Under the pieces are notes generated by a model. That model did no database searches and was not told the DNA's origin. It saw only the letters and a program-made list of their open reading frames with translations. A stretch of DNA of 64,000 nt from Lyophyllum atratum (lineage: Eukaryota; Basidiomycota; Agaricomycetes; Agaricales; Lyophyllaceae): positions 186,001 to 250,000 of the forward strand of contig JACGCN010000039.1 in the NCBI GenBank assembly GCA_014905825.1, read 5' to 3'. This document shows positions 10,942-21,722 of the stretch, one piece after another. Position numbers and translations under genes: made by a program. Position 1 is the stretch's first letter. Every line of letters begins with the position of its first letter.

Positions 10942-11587
10942 CACGGCAGTTGATTGATGACGGCCTCTGGAAGTGATATATAATGGATCTATACAGAACT
11001 ACTAGACGTTAACATAATCTAGCGCCGGCAATGGGTAATATAGTGGTTTCTGTGCATGGAGGTATCACACCATGGGTATTCGGGTGAAATAGACTCACCG
11101 CGTTCCTCCTTCTACTCGCACGCCGAGAGGGTGACGTTGTTGGTGTGTAATCTCTCCGAGCATATTTCGTCAGCTCTGAGCGCACATGTGCGATTTCTTA
11201 TTTGCAGGTAGATGAGCGTGGTAAGGAGACCAATGACATCGACGAACGCGACGGAGCGTGGCGGTGTTTTCGATCACACGTTCGCGCTAAATTTACTCCT
11301 CGGCCTCGCTCCATGGCGAAAAAAAAGCGGAAGGCATGTTTGTCGGCAGGTGGTGCACTGTGGTGCACCGAAGGAGTGCCGGTGGCTAATACTAACGGTG
11401 AAGAGGAGAGTCATACCCCAGATCAGGGACGTGCCGGATCATGCGGGCGTGATTGAGTTTATGTACATCGGCGCAGGGTCGAGGTTCGGTCATTGCTAAA
11501 TTTTTTTTCCAGGGAGGGGGAGAATCTGTACGCGAACGTTCTCGCGTTCAGCCACAGTCAGCTCCCCTTTCTATTCCCCGTTTTTGG
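10942..11587. other. Intergenic, no gene seen
   Basis: Tandem genes flank this stretch. It holds the acyltransferase terminator and the upstream region of the phosphodiesterase gene. Short open frames (for example 11202-11456) show no family features. Confidence 0.5.
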
Positions 11588-13162
11588 ATGTTTGCGCGTC
11601 AGCCTATAAAGCGCAGTCTCAGACTTATACCCGCTTTGTCCCTGACCTCCATACCACGCCTCTACCTCTCCCGCCCAATCTCTTCCATGGCGATCCCTCA
11701 GCTCAAGAAGGCTGCCAAACCACGAGTGTTGCCTGGTACGTTCCTCTCCCACCATTCGTACCGAAAAGTTCAGTGCTCATCGCGTCGTCGTCGCTCGCAG
11801 ACTGCTGGGGTCACCGAGGGGTAAGTCTTGCTCCGCCCGTGCCATCCACAGGGGCTCATACACGTCAACCAGGCATCTGCCCGCTTCCCTGAGAACACCC
11901 TAGCAAGCTTCGAAGCCGCCATCCGCGATGGTGCCGAGGGTATCGAGAGCGGTATTTTCAATGAGCGTTTGCGCTAGATGCCCCGTAACCATCGTCAACA
12001 CAGACGTCCACGTATCGGCGGACAATGTTGTTGTCATGTTCCACGACCCTGGTATGTCAGTTCGTGCTCGGACCATGCGCACCTTGTTCACCTAGTTATT
12101 GTGCATAGAGTTGGGACGGACAACAGATTCAACAGGTAATTATTTCCTCGCCCCTCTTCTTGACATAGGGACTGAGTACTTGCCCCAGGTCACATACGAG
12201 AACGTGAATGGTACGGAGAGCAAGGCATGCAACACGTCCGCACCATCAAGGAGCCCAAGCAGGCCATCCCCACCTTCGCCGAGACCGTCGCGCTCCTCAT
12301 GCTGGTATGTCTTCCCCACCACCGGTCCCGTGGAGCTGACCCCCTAAACGCCACCAGCCCGAGAACCAGCACGTCAAATTCAACGTTGATGTCAAAGTCC
12401 AGAACGACCCTGACCGCCTCTTCGCCCTTATGCACAAGGTCATCGCGGCGCAGCCTGACTGGGAGACGGCCCTTGCGCCTCGGATCCTGTTGGGCCTGTG
12501 GCACCCCCGTTTCTTGGTCTTTGCGAAGACACGCCTGCCGTATTGCCGCCGGTCGTACATTGGTGACAGCCCGTACATCGCACGGAAGTACTTCTGGGCG
12601 GACTGCGATGCGTTCTCGATGGCATTTGGCGCCTTGACATCTGCTGATGGTCAGAAGTGGGTATTTCTGTCGTGTTCGTGTCAATGGAGAATAATCAAAT
12701 TGCTCTTTATCACAGATTCCGAATGGAGTGCAAGGCTGCAGGAAAGAAGCTGATGGTGTGGACAGTCAACAAACCAGACCACATGATGGAGGCGAGTCAT
12801 GCCTTGGATGCAACCGAGGTTTGGAAGGGAATTTGACTGACATCTTTACAGGCTGTCAGATGGGAAGTCAATGTGATCATTACCGATGTTACGAGAACAT
12901 GGCTTGATATGCGCAGCGCGCTGGAGAGTACGTTATTATGCTCTGTAATGGCCAACGGCATTTACTGATTCGTCAATCGCTTCTTACAGCGGACTATGAG
13001 AAGATCGGATCCCAATACGGGCGCGTCTTCCTTTGGACGACACCAAAGTATTACACGCCCTTCCTGCTCGCAAATAGCAACAAGGCAAAGACATACCTTG
13101 AACGAATTGCTGGACCTTTCGATGCCTTGCCTATCTCGACTGCGATCAAGACTCAGGCTTAA
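11588..13162 (+). CDS. Glycerophosphodiester phosphodiesterase, Pgc1-like (phosphatidylglycerol phospholipase C)
   Basis: This GDPD-family enzyme resembles yeast Pgc1, which degrades phosphatidylglycerol and so limits cardiolipin precursors. The catalytic start is clear: ECWGHRG, PENTLASFEAAIRDGAEGIESDVHVSADNVVVMFHDP contains the two catalytic His and the metal-binding Glu/Asp. Later blocks include AIPTFAETVALLM, KFNVDVKVQNDPDRLFALM, ILLGLWHPRFLVFAK, the SPYIARKYFWADCDAFSMAFG segment in pieces, GKKLMVWTVNKPDHMMEAV and VIITDVTRTWLDMR. The ATG at 11588 adds an Arg-rich, acid-free leader that could be a mitochondrial presequence. A second in-frame ATG at 11689 (MAIPQLKK) would give a cytosolic or lipid-droplet form. 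About seven short introns are present. The choice of start is uncertain; the family call is not. Confidence 0.88.
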
Positions 13163-13505
13163 TTTTAGAAGGAAACCCATAGACCGCATTATTCACTCAG
13201 TTATACCCCGGTAGACATTGCTTTCTGGTTTTTTGGCGTCGTTCTCTATGTACCATTTTACAAGCTCCCCACTTATTATACCTGTACCAAATTGCAACTG
13301 CTTTGATCATTGAACGTGTGGTTGAGTGAGAGCCGGGCCGATAAACAAGGGACAATCAATTGGCCATGCGGTGTTGTGCACACTTGACCTCATTTCCAGT
13401 CGTCGATTTCTCATCTTCAACGCCCACAGCAGGACTGACTCGACATACGGGAGCGCACAGCCGCCACCAGTGCTATACTTACTATCTATTAAAATCTTCA
13501 CCATA

Positions 13506-15458
13506 ATGTCCTACAACCCTCGCCGTACGCATCGCAAACGGGTCTCAGCTCTGCGCCTCTCCTCCGACACCACTAGCACGCTTCCCGAGTACATCACCAT
13601 CGGCGGTTGGAACAGAGAAGACGACTCGGACAAGCCTCCCGATTACCCAGACAGCGCAGAAGAGGCAGACGCAGACACCGATTCGGACAGCAGCCCTGCT
13701 TCATCTTACGTGCCACCACCGCTCTCGCCCTCTGCCCCATCCCCGCGGCGCCAGAGACGCTTTACGTCGCACAGATCGAGGCCTTCTACCAGCTCGACCG
13801 ATCCGTACCTCGATTCGCTCCTCGCGCGCAGCGTGCACGCACTGGAGATGTCTAATACGCTCTTGCAGAGCTCCATGTCGACGCAGACCAGTCTGTCCAC
13901 CATCTTCTCGTCGGACTCGCAGGCGGATGAGGTGTTGGAATCTAGTGCAAGGGGGCTGTCGATGCGGATACAGGGAAGGGACAGGCAGAAAAAATGGGCA
14001 GACGACTTGGAGGAGATCAGTAGAGAAGTGGATGGGTTATTTGACGACGGCAGCAGACCCGTCGCCTCTTCGTCGTCGACAATCGAGCCCAGTATCAGCA
14101 GCAGTCTCCCGTCTTCAAGTCCTCCGCCGCAGCTGTATCGCCATCGACGGAGGCCATCGCTGCTGGAGCTGCGCAACACCCTTGACCCCAGGCCAAATTT
14201 GCACCTGTCGTATCAGGATCGGTCAGACCTTGTCTCGCCTCCACCGAGAGCACTCACTCAATATGTCACCTCCACTTCTGACCCGGACGCGATCACACTC
14301 CCTTCTACTCTAGGTCTTCGCGTCTCGTCTTCTTCACACACAACTGATAGGCGAGCTTCTGAGCCCAGCCTCCATGCACCCCTCTCCTCTCCGCAACTTA
14401 CGGACAGGCCGTTGGAGCCATCTACACCGGCATATAACATGCTCTCATCTTTTGTCAACAGAGCCTCATCTTCTGGCTCATCCACTCCTTCAACCTCCAT
14501 GGCGTCCGTCACATCCCCTATCGCCTCCTTCCTAGCCAATTCGCGGCGGAGCTCTAGAAATACGAGTACAAGTACAGAGCGGAGCGGTACACACGCAAGG
14601 TCCTCGCCCGCGACCCACAAGTCTAAATCCCCAGACACCTCCCGCACAGAAACCCACGACCGCTCCTCCCGCTCCCTTACCCCCAAACAAATACTCACCT
14701 CCCTCCCCCACCGTCCCATGACACCCCCCACCGAAGAATCATCCTCCTCCTCCGACAGCTGCCCCACCAAACGCACCATCCTCAGCCTCCGCAAAATCCT
14801 CGACGACCAGCCCGCCCCCGCCCCCCCACCAGAACGGCCCCGCCCCCCGGGATTCCTCCCTCGCACCTCCGAGCCTATCGCAGAGACCTCCACAGCCACG
14901 GCCTCCGTCTCGCGCCTCTTCACCAAGTCCAAACACTCCTCCTCCACGCGCCCTTCCTCCCCGCCGCGCGTCTCCGCGCTCAAGCAGCCGTCCCCCGCTG
15001 GATCCATGGACACCACGCCGTCCCCGTCCCCGACGGTCATGAGCATCCCGGATTTCCCTTTCCTCGGTGCGGGTGTGGGAAGGGTGCTGGGCGGGGGGAG
15101 CACGACGCCGAGCAGCGCTGGGTCGGGAAGGTCGACGCCGAAGAGGATCAGTTTTGCAGAGTTGCCGGAGTCGTATGCGGGTACGACGTCGGGGAAGTTT
15201 GGGCTGAAGAAGGGGAGGAGGGGGAGGGAGAGGGGGAAGGGGAAGGGGAAGGAGGAGGAGGAGGGTGCGGGTGGGTGGTGGAGTGGGTGGTTGGTTAGTG
15301 CGGGGACGGGGACGGGGACGGGTGGGGTGGGTGGGGGTGGGTTTGGAGCGGGGGCGGGGAGGCATGAGGAGAGGGTTGAGGATCGGTTGAGTAGGAATTG
15401 GGGAGGGAGGATGGCGGGGCCTGGGTTTGGGTCGGGGCTGGATGAATGGGCGATGTGA
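13506..15458 (+). CDS. Ser/Pro-rich disordered protein, unknown function
   Basis: This is one uninterrupted frame of 650 codons, unusual in this intron-rich window. I chose the ATG at 13506 (MSYNPRRTHRKR) because upstream codons in the same frame look like leader sequence. The N-terminus has a motif LPEYITIGGWN followed by an acidic patch and PP-rich runs. Most of the protein is Ser/Thr/Pro low complexity. Only short stretches look ordered, for example LHALEMSNTLLQSSMSTQTSL-like helices near residue 115. The C-terminus is Gly-rich and ends with GGWWSGWL and GSGLDEWAM. The conserved-looking ends and disordered middle suggest a fungal-specific scaffold or regulator; no domain is seen. The last 90 codons are strongly G-biased on the coding strand. 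Confidence 0.8.
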   Translation: MSYNPRRTHRKRVSALRLSSDTTSTLPEYITIGGWNREDDSDKPPDYPDSAEEADADTDSDSSPASSYVPPPLSPSAPSPRRQRRFTSHRSRPSTSSTDPYLDSLLARSVHALEMSNTLLQSSMSTQTSLSTIFSSDSQADEVLESSARGLSMRIQGRDRQKKWADDLEEISREVDGLFDDGSRPVASSSSTIEPSISSSLPSSSPPPQLYRHRRRPSLLELRNTLDPRPNLHLSYQDRSDLVSPPPRALTQYVTSTSDPDAITLPSTLGLRVSSSSHTTDRRASEPSLHAPLSSPQLTDRPLEPSTPAYNMLSSFVNRASSSGSSTPSTSMASVTSPIASFLANSRRSSRNTSTSTERSGTHARSSPATHKSKSPDTSRTETHDRSSRSLTPKQILTSLPHRPMTPPTEESSSSSDSCPTKRTILSLRKILDDQPAPAPPPERPRPPGFLPRTSEPIAETSTATASVSRLFTKSKHSSSTRPSSPPRVSALKQPSPAGSMDTTPSPSPTVMSIPDFPFLGAGVGRVLGGGSTTPSSAGSGRSTPKRISFAELPESYAGTTSGKFGLKKGRRGRERGKGKGKEEEEGAGGWWSGWLVSAGTGTGTGGVGGGGFGAGAGRHEERVEDRLSRNWGGRMAGPGFGSGLDEWAM

Positions 15459-16010
15459 TTTTTTTCTGGATATGTGTATCTTTATTGGTCTCTTTTCTTT
15501 TGTCTTTCATCTTGTCGCCTCGAGTTCACATATAGTGATGCGGCATACCCTATTGACGACCATCTCACGACATATCTACATACATTCTTAGGCGTGCACA
15601 CTGCCTTAGCTAGCCTGACCCAGATCTGCTCTTCATCTATTCCTTATATCGTTTTGTCTACCTACACGTCACCTAACGATGATACCACACCGTGCGACTC
15701 GTTTTTAGCATTTGGGCTCACTTGTGCATATGCAAGAGGAAAGGGGCGGACGAAGATAGACGAGTGACCACCACGGTCCATCCATGACATGGCTCTGTCC
15801 TGAGGCAGTTGAGAGTCACTGACCACCTCTAGATTTATCTCTGGTGTAATAACGATATCACGCCTTGCAAGCGAATTTCGAGGATTTTAGGGATATATTC
15901 ATAGGTGCATATGTAATAGAGAAGGAAGGGCATAAGGCATAGAGCATAGGTAAGTGAAGTACTAACAGATGGTTGAGCACGCAACAACGAAGTGGATCTG
16001 CCCCGAATCG
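15459..16010. other. 3' intergenic region between convergent genes
   Basis: The two flanking genes converge here, so the stretch should contain both terminators. Small open frames are AT-rich and carry no recognisable product. Confidence 0.5.
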
Positions 16011-16900
16011 CTACAGATAGGACAGTCCACACACAGTCACGATTCCCCCAATCAGGCCCGCCAAGATAAGCTGCAAGAAAGTCGTCAGGTGTGGGCCCTG
16101 GGTCGGCATGACCTCCATCCCTCCAGGCATACCGCGCTGCGACGTGTCAACGATGCGACCCACGACCCCAGCGTCGCGACCCACGACCATCCACCAAGAG
16201 CCGTCCACCTTCTTCTTCGTGAGGGGAACATTACCAGCCGGGAGCCGCACAAGCGCAGCATGCATTCCTTGTTTCGCCGCTAGCTGCTGCGTACGCGCCG
16301 GATCCGTGCGCTTCGTCGCGAACATGCTCACCACGCGCCGACTCTTCAAGTTCTGCGCTACATGTCCGAAGAAACTTGAAGAGACGGACGCGCCATCGTC
16401 TTCCTCCTCGTAGTCGTCGTCGTTGCGGCCCCGGATGGTCTTCCCGTCGTCGTCTACTAGGACTGTTGAGATGAACGAGCCGGCGGGGGCAGGGCGCGCG
16501 CGACCATGAGGGGCGGGTCGGACCAGTTGGGGTTACGCCGGTGCCACGCGCCAGACTCCGGGATGTCGAAAGCGGGATCGAGTAGGCGCTTTGGGCTTGG
16601 ATTCGAATTGGAGACGGGCGCATGGATGGCTGAGGGGGTACGTTGACGAGGGGGAGTTACGGGTGGTGAGGCGAGGGAGGAAAGGGAGCCGCTGAAGAGG
16701 GAGGAATAGGAATGGGATGAGGAGACTTGAGTAGATGGGGGTGGGGATGCGTAGGAGGGCGGAGGGCTGAGACTTTCGTCCTTGACGGGGCACAGGGGAA
16801 GCCCGTCAGGGCGCTTATGGCCCGCCATGGGTAGCCCGCAGGAGTGGCAATGGGGTTTCTTGCGCGCTGAACCTGAATTCGGGCTGGGAGTTCGAGACAT
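16011..16900 (-). CDS. Tail-anchored protein with N-terminal Cys/His motif, unknown function; frame broken near 16490
   Basis: The protein starts at 16900 with a short basic head and a CxxC...C segment (HCHSCGLPMAGHKRPDG..CP) that looks like a small zinc-binding knuckle. A Ser/Pro-rich linker follows, then DIPESGAWHRRNPNWSDPP. From 16500 on, the coding frame shifts by one base: APAGSFISTVLVDDDG, FFGHVAQNLKSRRVVSMFA, VDGSWWMVVGRDAG and a C-terminal hydrophobic helix (TTFLQLILAGLIGGIVTVCG) lie in the new frame. No intron fits the junction, which falls in a run of five C on the coding strand (16485-16489). A missing base by assembly error or mutation is the simplest reading. The single C-terminal helix suggests a tail-anchored membrane protein. 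Confidence 0.65.
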
Positions 16901-17392
16901 CTTGGATAGTGACTTTATTCAACGCTTTCTTCTGTTAAATACGGGAGTTAGATGGCAAAGAGAGCCAAAGGAAATGATGTTCACCGGAGTGGGTATCCTC
17001 AAAGGGCCCGGATACGCTCGTCAGACACGACTTGGGCACAACTTCGTTATAAGCCTTTGCCGTCGTTAGGAACGTTCGATTTAACTTTAGTGTTGCCATC
17101 GCAAGTAGAAGAAAGACCAAAGCGAGAACAAGCGCGTCGTGAAAGAAATCCACGTTGAAAGGCTTTGTATTTTTGAGTTGGACCCTGTCAAAGCATCAGT
17201 CGATAAGATAAGATAAGATCGTTCTAACCGCTATCCCATCCGTCAGTGAGATCGATCACTCTGTCTCGAGGGTGTCATGAGAAATAGATTCGTGGAATGC
17301 TAAGATACATATTGTACAATGGTCGTAAAATATAGCGTAAAGGGCGGTACCAAGACCCAAAATAGAGAAACGATGCAACTCAATCTATTCCA
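16901..17392. other. Intergenic, no supported gene
   Basis: This lies between two minus-strand genes. A minus-strand frame at 17153-16935 encodes one hydrophobic helix but lacks an ATG and a convincing exon partner, so it is not annotated. Confidence 0.45.
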
Positions 17393-20300
17393 TCATGCTG
17401 TCGTTGCGGCCTGAAGAATCAGCAGACTAGCAGCGGTATTGCTTGCCACCAGCGCCGCACCAACATCACCGACAGTCTTAGGCACCGAGGAGCCGATCGA
17501 CGCGCCCGCCTCCGTGATCACCTCCTGCAGCTCAGTCTTATGCGACTCCACCGCCATCCGCCTCGACCGCCCCGCAACAACGATGATATTCCTGATTGGC
17601 GTCGATTGCGATGCTTCCTTGGCGACAAGCTCCACGATGGTGTGCAGAGGCTTGGCGGATGAGATGGTGCTGAATGTGATTCTTGAGACAGCTGAGGCCG
17701 TTTCAGCGTCACGGGTGGTCGAGGGGGAGGCGTAACGGTCCCATGTTAGGTTGTCTGCCGTGTCGGAGGCAAGGCGGGTTTGGGTGTTGTGTTGGCCGTA
17801 CACTGTATCCGCGGCAGCGATTGTCTGCATGAAGAAGCATGAGCACAGCACTGGGCGATTCATGATTTTACCAGCTTACCTGGTGAAGGGCAACAGACAC
17901 GGGAGTCGTCAGCGCAGCTCCGGGCTTCTCATCTACGTTGGTGGTGCTTGGTCGAGTTAAGTCGTCAATCTTCTGTATCCTGACCGCGGTGGCCTGAACG
18001 GACGAGTTACGGCAGAGTTGAACAACAAAGGCTAGAGCCAGACGATCGTCCGGGCCACCGAAGAATGGCATAAATATATGTTGGCTCTTAGTGCTACTGT
18101 ACGGAGTGCTGAGGCCACGATCAACGAACAAGGCCACATGGCTGGGGGAAGTGGAGAAGACGTTACGAATGAACTCAGAGTACACCACTGAGTTCGTCTG
18201 GTCGTGGGTGGTCGTCTTGTGGAAGACACCGTCGAAGGGGTTGAGGGCGCCGAGGTGGCCCGCATCGTCTTCCACGACGGTGGTGCCTCTGGACCAGGGG
18301 AGGATAACCATTTGCGACTCTGACTCGATAACATGCTTCGAAATAGCTGCGGGGAACTCGTCATGGTTGACCACAGAGAGCGCAGCAGACACGAGGAGAT
18401 TGTTGAGGTATCCAAAAGTGCGGAACACCGAAACCACGGGGTCATTATAGATAAGGGATTCAGCCACTTTCGACTTGAGTACAGCGGAGGTACGGTTTGT
18501 CAACTCGATGAGACGCAGGGCGTTAATAGCGATGCGCGGGGACCGGGCAACGGGCATCGCAGGCGCCTTTTCGAGTGACCCCCCAACTTCAGACTTTTCG
18601 TCGGTCGAAGACAAAGTCAAGGTGAGTGCCAAGTTCTTATCGGTTTGGAGAAGTTGGGAGATCGTCATGGCCGCCGGGAGCTGCTCGATCTTGTCCAGCA
18701 CCAACGCGAATCTGGTCTTGATCTCGTCATCAGGAGAATGTCGGAGACCAGCACCACCCTCGGCAACGTGGTGGCCGTGGTCAGCACTCTCACGTGTGCG
18801 GTACTTGGGAGGGTAGAAAAGGAGGGTAAGAGGTGTCGTCATGAAGGTAAGAATGAGCGCATGAACGACAAACATCGAAAATGTGCGAGTGTCCAAGATG
18901 TTGGCCTGCAGACCGATATTCAAAACGATCAGTTCTACAAGACTAGTTTGGTTCAGTTAGTCAAGATTTCCACAGCTAAGATAACTTGGCGCGCTGACCC
19001 CTTGCAACTCATCAGGGAACCGATAGCTCCAGATTCGCGCCAATTGAATCCCGTTGCGGTCGCAGCAGCATAGCACGCAATAAACTTAGAAAAGAACGCC
19101 ACCAGGCAAATGATGATAGTATATCCCCAGGTGATACCGTCGTCCAAAAAGCCAAGATTGGTCTTCAAACCGGACAACGTGAAGTACTGGTCGATCAAAA
19201 CAAGATTGTCAATATCAATCACTTATTATAAACGTAGCAAAGGACACGCACGATGGGGAGGAAGACGATGGAAACCAGGTCTTCCAGTTTCTCTACCAAG
19301 GAGATCGCGTACCCGTTCTCATGTGGGATAATGAGACCAGCGAGGAAGCCACCTAATGATACGCTGCGATCAATGACAAGCGATCAAAAGGAAGCCAGCG
19401 AAAAAGGCGCACCGAAAATAGCATGGACGCCTATGATATCCGTGAAGAACGCAGAGGAGAACACGATAAGCAGTGTCAAAGTCATCATGCCCGCTGTCGG
19501 CGCGCCTTGCTCCAGACTACCGGTCCACTTCGTGAGCCACACATAACCCCAGCGGCCGGGATACAAAAGCAGGAGAGTGTATCCAACACAAACGAGAAGG
19601 ACATAAAGTGCAGTCAACCCCGTGGAGGCATTGACAAGGGCGACCGTCAAAGCCAACAGGATCCATCCCACAACATCATTTCCAACACCGGCAGCGAGAG
19701 TAACGGTGCCGACTGTGGTGTCAAGAAGTTTCAGTTCGGTAAGAATACGGCAAAGCACGGGGAATGCTGTTATTCCGATGGCAACCGCGGTGAAGAGCAG
19801 GAAGTAACCAAAGTTGACGCTGGGATTAATGAATTCTTTGTAAAGGCCTACACCGAGTGCAGCGCCAAGGCCGAGTGGTATCAGCAAGCCGGCGACTGAG
19901 ATGGAAGTGGCTGACACGAGATTCCGTCTAATGACTTTGGTGTCAATTTCGAGGCCGACGAGGAAGAGGAAGAGGATTAGGCCGATGGTACTGGTGAGGT
20001 TGAGCCCCACGAGGGACGGTTCCGGGAAGATTTTCGCTTGGAATCCGGGGATACGTCCCATCACCGTTGGGCCTAGCAGGATCCCTCCGATGACCTCTGC
20101 GATGACACGGGGTTGACGGATACGGCTTAGGAAGAGCGCCAAGAACTGGGTCATGGCCACGATGATTACTGCAGGCGGTGCAGGTTTAGCGGAGAGACAT
20201 AGGCATCCAGAAAGAAAACTCACCGAGTTGGATAACCCATAGTCGGAAGGGATCTGCGGTCACGTAGTCGACTGGGTTATCACCTGAAATAACTCCTCCC

Positions 20301-20417
20301 TAGAAGCCGTCAGTATTGAGAGTTGGGCTCGACATAAAAGGCGCTTACCTGCTCAGAGGCCTTCCGAGGAAGGAGGCCACGGGCGACGTGAGCCACTAAG
20401 TGAGACAGTTCACCCAT
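17393..20417 (-). CDS. KHA1: K+/H+ antiporter, Kha1-like (CPA2 family)
   Basis: The protein exchanges K+ (or Na+) for H+ in an internal membrane, as yeast Kha1 does in the Golgi. The ATG at 20417 (MGELSHLVAHVARGLLP) fits three spliced 5' exons. The membrane domain then runs from VIIVAMTQFLALFLSRIRQP through EVIGGILLGPTVMGR, the FLFLVGLEIDTKVIRRN segment, FLLFTAVAIGITAFPVL, GVGNDVVGWILLAL and FAGLII-type repeats. It ends near MFVVHALILTFMTTPLTLL, giving about 12 membrane segments. The AGVGNDV site is the antiporter's acidic ion-binding position (Asp-Asp is replaced by Asn-Asp here, as in other CPA2 members). A C-terminal soluble region of over 400 residues ends QAATTA. All junctions are canonical and no frame break is seen. 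Confidence 0.92.
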
Positions 20418-20774
20418 CGTGGTGGCGGTTGAGGGGAACGGTGGAGACTCCTTTACATGTTATCATCTTATACTTTCCGCAAGTGAGACACAGGAACGAG
20501 GAGGTCTGGGCGTGCGAAGGGCCCCAAAACAAACTATCTGATCGCGCCATTACATTGATGGGAGGTAATACATATGATCGAGGCCACGTACAGCCTCATG
20601 GTGCCTACGCGTGGCCATATCCGTCTTTCTGGGGCGAGCAGGTGCTCGTGCAATCAGTCACCAAGTAAATCTACCTGGCCCCAAGTCTTTTATATGAAAA
20701 GTATACGTGGGTCATGGAAAATCCTCAATGCTTCCATGCCCAACAGGGGGCGATAACGGCACTCTCGGGGCGAC
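20418..20774. other. Intergenic, KHA1 upstream region
   Basis: This 357-bp stretch lies between the 3' end of BUD31 and the KHA1 start on the same strand. No gene, repeat or RNA was recognised. Confidence 0.45.
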
Positions 20775-21432
20775 CTAGGAATCAGAACTACAGCCACGGC
20801 AACCTGTAAAATGATGAATAACGAAGTACAAACGGAGCAGAAACTCCACCACGCACCACAGTGAACACACTCGACGACCGTTCCACTCCGGACTTGTGCC
20901 TTCGGAACTCTGCAAACACATGTTGAACCTTGGTAGTTCATATCCTAGGAAACATGAATAAGTGCTGCGCTTGTAACAACGTTTCTGAACGCAGACTGAC
21001 CCTTGTCTGGATACATCTCAGGCAACATAGTTTCTCGTAGCCTGTCTTCTTCCACTTGGCGATTAGACTTGCTCACATTAGTTTCAGAGACGGAAAGATG
21101 GACCATGAACTCACTTGGCGTCAGCATATCCCTCCTTCAGCAGCCAGTCGTAGAGTTCCCTGCTAATGGCCTCACGCTTGTAGTACAGCTCGTAGATGTA
21201 CCGCGAGCGTGTATGTGATATCCGCATGATGGGCCAGAGAGATTCTGCCTTGCGCTTGCCTTCATGCGATTCATTCTCGGCGTCTCTCATCTTCTTCGCA
21301 TAGTCATCGAGAATCTGAGTTCAGGAGGGTTAGAATTGGTTTCAACGGCGAAAGACAGAGCCAACGCACGGTTTCGATGTCCTCGAACCCCTCTGGTGGT
21401 TGCTTCGTCCTCGTCGTCTTTATTCGGGGCAT
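20775..21432 (-). CDS. BUD31: Pre-mRNA splicing factor Bud31 (G10 protein)
   Basis: Bud31 is a small zinc-binding subunit of the activated spliceosome that binds near the 5' splice site and U6 snRNA. Five exons give about 147 residues. They read [20 protein letters not shown], then [60 protein letters not shown] and [20 protein letters not shown]. After that come CVCRVPK and [15 protein letters not shown]. The Cys pattern (CCLRC, CVC, CVHC, CRGC) that forms the zinc clusters is complete. The last exon encodes only about eight residues, and the split Gly codon fixes the intron. The length matches the family from yeast to man. Confidence 0.95.
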
Positions 21433-21722
21433 AGCCGGGGACAACAATGGGAGAGATATAGCAAGTCTGCCAACTCCGCCGCACGACACCCTCGATGCGG
21501 TTACGTAAGCTAGTCCGTATTGAAAGCCAAACACCGTGACGGCCACTCACTCGGCTATGGACCACTGAGGACACTCATGTCCACGACTCTGCTCTTCTGC
21601 GGCTTCACAGCACTCTAGAACGCGTATTTCGCAGCTTATACAGCCCAAGCACACCTCCAAGGCACTAGTTTCACCCTCACCTTTACTTCCGTGTCGCTTT
21701 TGATCGTCGTCGATTGACGACC
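21433..21722. promoter_or_regulatory. Shared divergent promoter, BUD31 / TB2-family gene
   Basis: Start codons at 21432 (minus) and 21723 (plus) face away from each other across 290 bp. The plus ATG has a good context (GACCATGC). No TATA box was seen. Confidence 0.5.

Noticed and set aside
13326..13505. Upstream in-frame extension of the 650-codon Ser/Pro-rich protein
   Set aside because: The added 60 residues look like translated leader (hydrophobic and irregular), and the basic MSYNPRRTHRKR start fits better.
14258..15365. Two long minus-strand frames (281 and 208 codons) opposite the Ser/Pro-rich gene
   Set aside because: They are low-complexity antisense shadows of a GC-biased coding region, and the plus frame is longer and starts and ends well.
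16935..17153. Minus-strand frame with one hydrophobic helix (DFFHDALVLALVFLLLAMAT)
   Set aside because: It begins with GTG, has no upstream ATG exon that splices in convincingly, and its C-terminal half is not protein-like.
20690..20941. Minus-strand frame with CVCRVPK followed by a hydrophobic end
   Set aside because: The hydrophobic end is intron read-through; the real Bud31 C-terminus CRGCSSDS is in the next exon.
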